Source: Spirochaetota bacterium
GTDB taxonomy: Bacteria > Spirochaetota > Spirochaetia > Treponematales > Treponemataceae
Assembly (NCBI GenBank): GCA_029571425.1
Contig: JAKPSR010000022.1
Span: forward strand, 1-7,794
DNA: 7,794 bases
Direction: 5' to 3'
Shown: positions 6,217 to 7,794 of the stretch, piece after piece
Layout: every line of letters starts with the position of its first letter
Numbering within the stretch: position 1 is the first letter of the stretch
Program-made: the position numbers and the translations under genes
The notes under the pieces: generated by a model
The model's database searches: none
What the model saw: the letters and a program-made list of their open reading frames with translations, nothing else
What the model was told of the DNA's origin: nothing

Positions 6217-6238
6217 TCCGGCGGACTGCCCGTATACT
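6210..6238 (+). promoter_or_regulatory. Promoter of the Nudix-HAD unit, predicted leaderless
   Basis: A perfect TTGACA (6210-6215), a 17-nt spacer and TATACT (6233-6238, 5 of 6) form the best promoter in the window. The -10 ends six bases before the ATG at 6245, so the transcript should start at or beside the start codon. The short interval CGGGAT leaves no room for a ribosome binding site. Confidence 0.82.
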
Positions 6239-6244
6239 CGGGAT

Positions 6245-6640
6245 ATGATCGACGTGGCCGCGGCCGTAATCGAGAATAGGGAAGGGCGCATCCTCATCGC
6301 GCGCCGGAAACCGGACACGTTCCTCGGCGGGTACTGGGAATTCCCCGGCGGGAAGATCGAGCCGGGCGAGTCGGCGGCCGCGTGCGCCGCGCGGGAGCTT
6401 CGCGAGGAGATGGACGTGCATATCGAGGCGGGGGATATCCTCGCCGAGACCGTGCACGACTACGGCGAGAAGGTGGTCCGCCTGATCGCGGTGCGCGCCA
6501 TCCTCCTCGGCGGGCGCATACGCCTCCACGACCACGACGAGATCCGCTGGGTCACCCCGGCCGAGATGGACGATTACCTATTCGCCCCGGCGGACGAGGC
6601 GATCGTCGAGAGACTTAAGGAAATCAAGGAAGGCGACTAA
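6245..6640 (+). CDS. MutT-like Nudix hydrolase, probable 8-oxo-dGTP diphosphatase
   Basis: A 131-residue Nudix protein, the usual MutT size. MutT-type enzymes hydrolyse oxidised purine nucleoside triphosphates such as 8-oxo-dGTP to the monophosphate and so prevent mutations. The Nudix box spans residues 36-58: G36, E42, R50-E51-L52, E54-E55, with Asp57 where the consensus has Gly. It is preceded by GGYWEFPGG (28-36), strongly MutT/NudG-like. The C-terminal part contains RWVTPAEMDDY, also typical. A longer frame begins at 6170, but the ATG at 6245 starts the first beta strand (IDVAAAVIEN) and has an excellent promoter six bases upstream. The HAD gene follows after three bases, so the two are co-transcribed. 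NudG-like CTP/5-methyl-dCTP activity is an alternative. Confidence 0.92.
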   Translation: MIDVAAAVIENREGRILIARRKPDTFLGGYWEFPGGKIEPGESAAACAARELREEMDVHIEAGDILAETVHDYGEKVVRLIAVRAILLGGRIRLHDHDEIRWVTPAEMDDYLFAPADEAIVERLKEIKEGD

Positions 6641-6643
6641 CCC

Positions 6644-7447
6644 ATGAAACCCATTCAATCCCTCCCCGCGTCCGCGGCCCGGGGCGTCCGCTGGGCGCTC
6701 ACCGACGTGGACGATACCCTGACGTCGGGAGGCATTCTCGCGCCCGAGGCCTACGCGGCCCTCGCGCGGCTCGCGGCGGCCGGGATCCCGATCGTCGTCG
6801 TCACCGGCCGGTCGGCCGGCTGGGCCGAGGCGCACCTCGGCGAGTGGCCCATCGAGGCGGCGATCGCCGAGAACGGCGCCGTCGCCTACCGCCGTCCCCG
6901 TCGCGGCGTCGCGCGCGAGACCCTCGTCGACCCGACGGTTCGCGCGAACACGGACCCGGCGCTCAGGCGCGCCCTCGCGCGCGCCCTTGCCGCCGTTCCG
7001 CGCGCCCGCGAGGCGGAGGATAACCGTCTCAGGCTCTATGACATCGCCGTCGACCACGCCGAGCGCGTCGACCCGCCGCTATCGGCGGAGGAGCTTGCGC
7101 GCGTCATCGCTTGCTTCTCTGAGGAGGGGTGCCGTGCCCAGGCGAGTTCCATCCACGTCAACGCGTGGTCGGGCGATTTCGACAAGCGGCGCGCGGCCGT
7201 TCGGGTCCTAACGGAATGGTGGGGGTACGACGACGCGCGCGATCGCGAGGCCGTGCTGTACGTGGGTGATGCCCTGAACGACGAGGGGATGTTCGGCCAC
7301 TTCCCGAACGCGGCGGCCGTCGCGAACGTGGACCGTTGGCTCGACAGGCTCTCGCATCGGCCCGCGTGGGTCTCGTCCGCGCGGAACGGGCTTGGGTTCG
7401 CCGAGATCGTGGACGTCTTTCTCGCGAAGAGGGAAAGCGCTACCTAA
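6644..7447 (+). CDS. HAD-superfamily phosphatase, class IIB (Cof-like)
   Basis: A 267-residue haloacid dehalogenase-type hydrolase, Mg-dependent, acting through a phospho-aspartate. All four motifs are visible: motif I TDVDDTLT with nucleophile Asp21 and acid/base Asp23; motif II VVTGRS with Thr54; motif III Lys181 within GDFDKRRA; motif IV YVGDALNDEGMF with Asp209 and Asp213. The spacing of about 125 residues between motifs II and III fits a class II cap, and the GDxxND ending fits IIB enzymes such as Cof-type sugar phosphatases or sucrose/mannosyl-glycerate phosphate phosphatases. The substrate cannot be named. ATG at 6644 has AAGGAAGG ten bases upstream, inside the end of the Nudix gene, and the gap is only three bases. 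The 3' end overlaps the convergent gene by eight bases with no terminator seen. Confidence 0.9.
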   Translation: MKPIQSLPASAARGVRWALTDVDDTLTSGGILAPEAYAALARLAAAGIPIVVVTGRSAGWAEAHLGEWPIEAAIAENGAVAYRRPRRGVARETLVDPTVRANTDPALRRALARALAAVPRAREAEDNRLRLYDIAVDHAERVDPPLSAEELARVIACFSEEGCRAQASSIHVNAWSGDFDKRRAAVRVLTEWWGYDDARDREAVLYVGDALNDEGMFGHFPNAAAVANVDRWLDRLSHRPAWVSSARNGLGFAEIVDVFLAKRESAT

Positions 7448-7794
7448 GGACGGAGTCGACGAGGCTCTTGAAGTCGCGGTCCACGTCGGGGGCTTTCGCG
7501 CCGTCGTGGGACACGAGGTAGAGCCCGTCCTCGGCGACGATCGCCGCGTCTGCGCGATCCGCGTCGTCCGCGGCCTCGTCGACGAGTTCCTCGGGCTCTT
7601 CGTCGCCGACGACGGCGAGTTCCTCGACGGCCGGGCAGTCGGCGAAGCGCTGGTTGAACGAGACGACGCATAGGGCCGCGTCGGGGGGAATTTCCTCCGC
7701 CTCGGAGGCATCCGCCTCCAAAGAACGGTCAAGATCGCTAAAGTCGAGCCCGGCGATCTTGATGTCGGCGGATATGGCAGCCGTCTCTGCCTCG
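7440..7794 (-). CDS. Unrecognised acidic protein, C-terminal part (5' end beyond window)
   Basis: The reading frame is open from the right edge of the window to a TAG at 7440, giving at least 117 residues of the C-terminus. A TTG at 7721 could be read as a start, but the frame continues upstream without a stop and reads as protein-like sequence (IKIAGLDFSDLDRSLEADA), so the true start is probably outside. The visible part is very rich in Asp, Glu and Ala, including a DEEPEELVDEAADDADRADA stretch, with a more mixed end: GLYLVSHDGAKAPDVDRDFKSLVDSVLR. I see no signal peptide, membrane segment or catalytic motif in this fragment and do not recognise the family. It converges on the HAD gene with an 8-bp tail overlap. 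High GC third positions favour a real gene over a shadow. Confidence 0.72.
   Translation of the reverse strand, partial: EAETAAISADIKIAGLDFSDLDRSLEADASEAEEIPPDAALCVVSFNQRFADCPAVEELAVVGDEEPEELVDEAADDADRADAAIVAEDGLYLVSHDGAKAPDVDRDFKSLVDSVLR

Noticed and set aside
7208..7732. 174-residue minus-strand ORF at the right end
   Set aside because: Ser/Arg/Pro/Thr-rich shadow overlapping the HAD gene; the competing frame ending at 7440 looks more like real protein and meets HAD tail to tail.
1..7794. Mobile element, defence system, CRISPR or phage genes
   Set aside because: No transposase, integrase, nuclease or repeat-spacer structure found; the genes are ordinary metabolism and transport.

Overview
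The window reads as chromosomal DNA from a GC-rich spirochaete, roughly 60-65% G+C by eye. The taxonomic call rests mainly on the first gene, whose sequence I recognise from memory as the spirochaete family DUF5312. The rest is ordinary bacterial housekeeping. I see no phage, transposon, tRNA, rRNA or CRISPR array, and no novel multi-gene system. The points worth attention are regulatory.

Layout. (1) 110-1639 (+): a DUF5312 protein of unknown function behind its own promoter. (2) 1651-1678: a strong two-way terminator shared with the convergent operon, followed by a short tandem repeat and hairpin. (3) 4330-1744 (-): metN-metI-metQ, a complete D-/L-methionine ABC importer (ATPase, permease, lipoprotein). 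It is transcribed from a sigma70-type promoter at about 4525-4497 through an SAM-I (S-box) riboswitch (4488-4408) and an intrinsic terminator (4387-4362), so methionine uptake should be shut down when SAM is plentiful. (4) 4577-5422 (+): a PHP-domain phosphoesterase resembling histidinol-phosphatase, divergent from the met operon. (5) 6180-5373 (-): a two-gene unit with a hotdog-fold acyl-CoA thioesterase followed by a DUF1622 membrane protein. (6) 6245-7447 (+): a two-gene unit with a MutT-type Nudix hydrolase followed by a HAD phosphatase. (7) 7794-7440 (-): the 3' end of an acidic, unrecognised gene that continues beyond the right edge.

The most interesting pattern is in translation starts. 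The first genes of four transcription units (starts at 110, 4577, 6180 and 6245) have no usable Shine-Dalgarno sequence. Instead each has a good -35/-10 pair whose -10 ends 6 or 7 nt before the start codon, which predicts leaderless mRNAs. Genes inside operons, and metN behind its riboswitch leader, all have clear AGGAGG-like sites. The window therefore seems to use two initiation modes side by side. The units starting at 6180 and 6245 are divergent, and their -35 boxes overlap.
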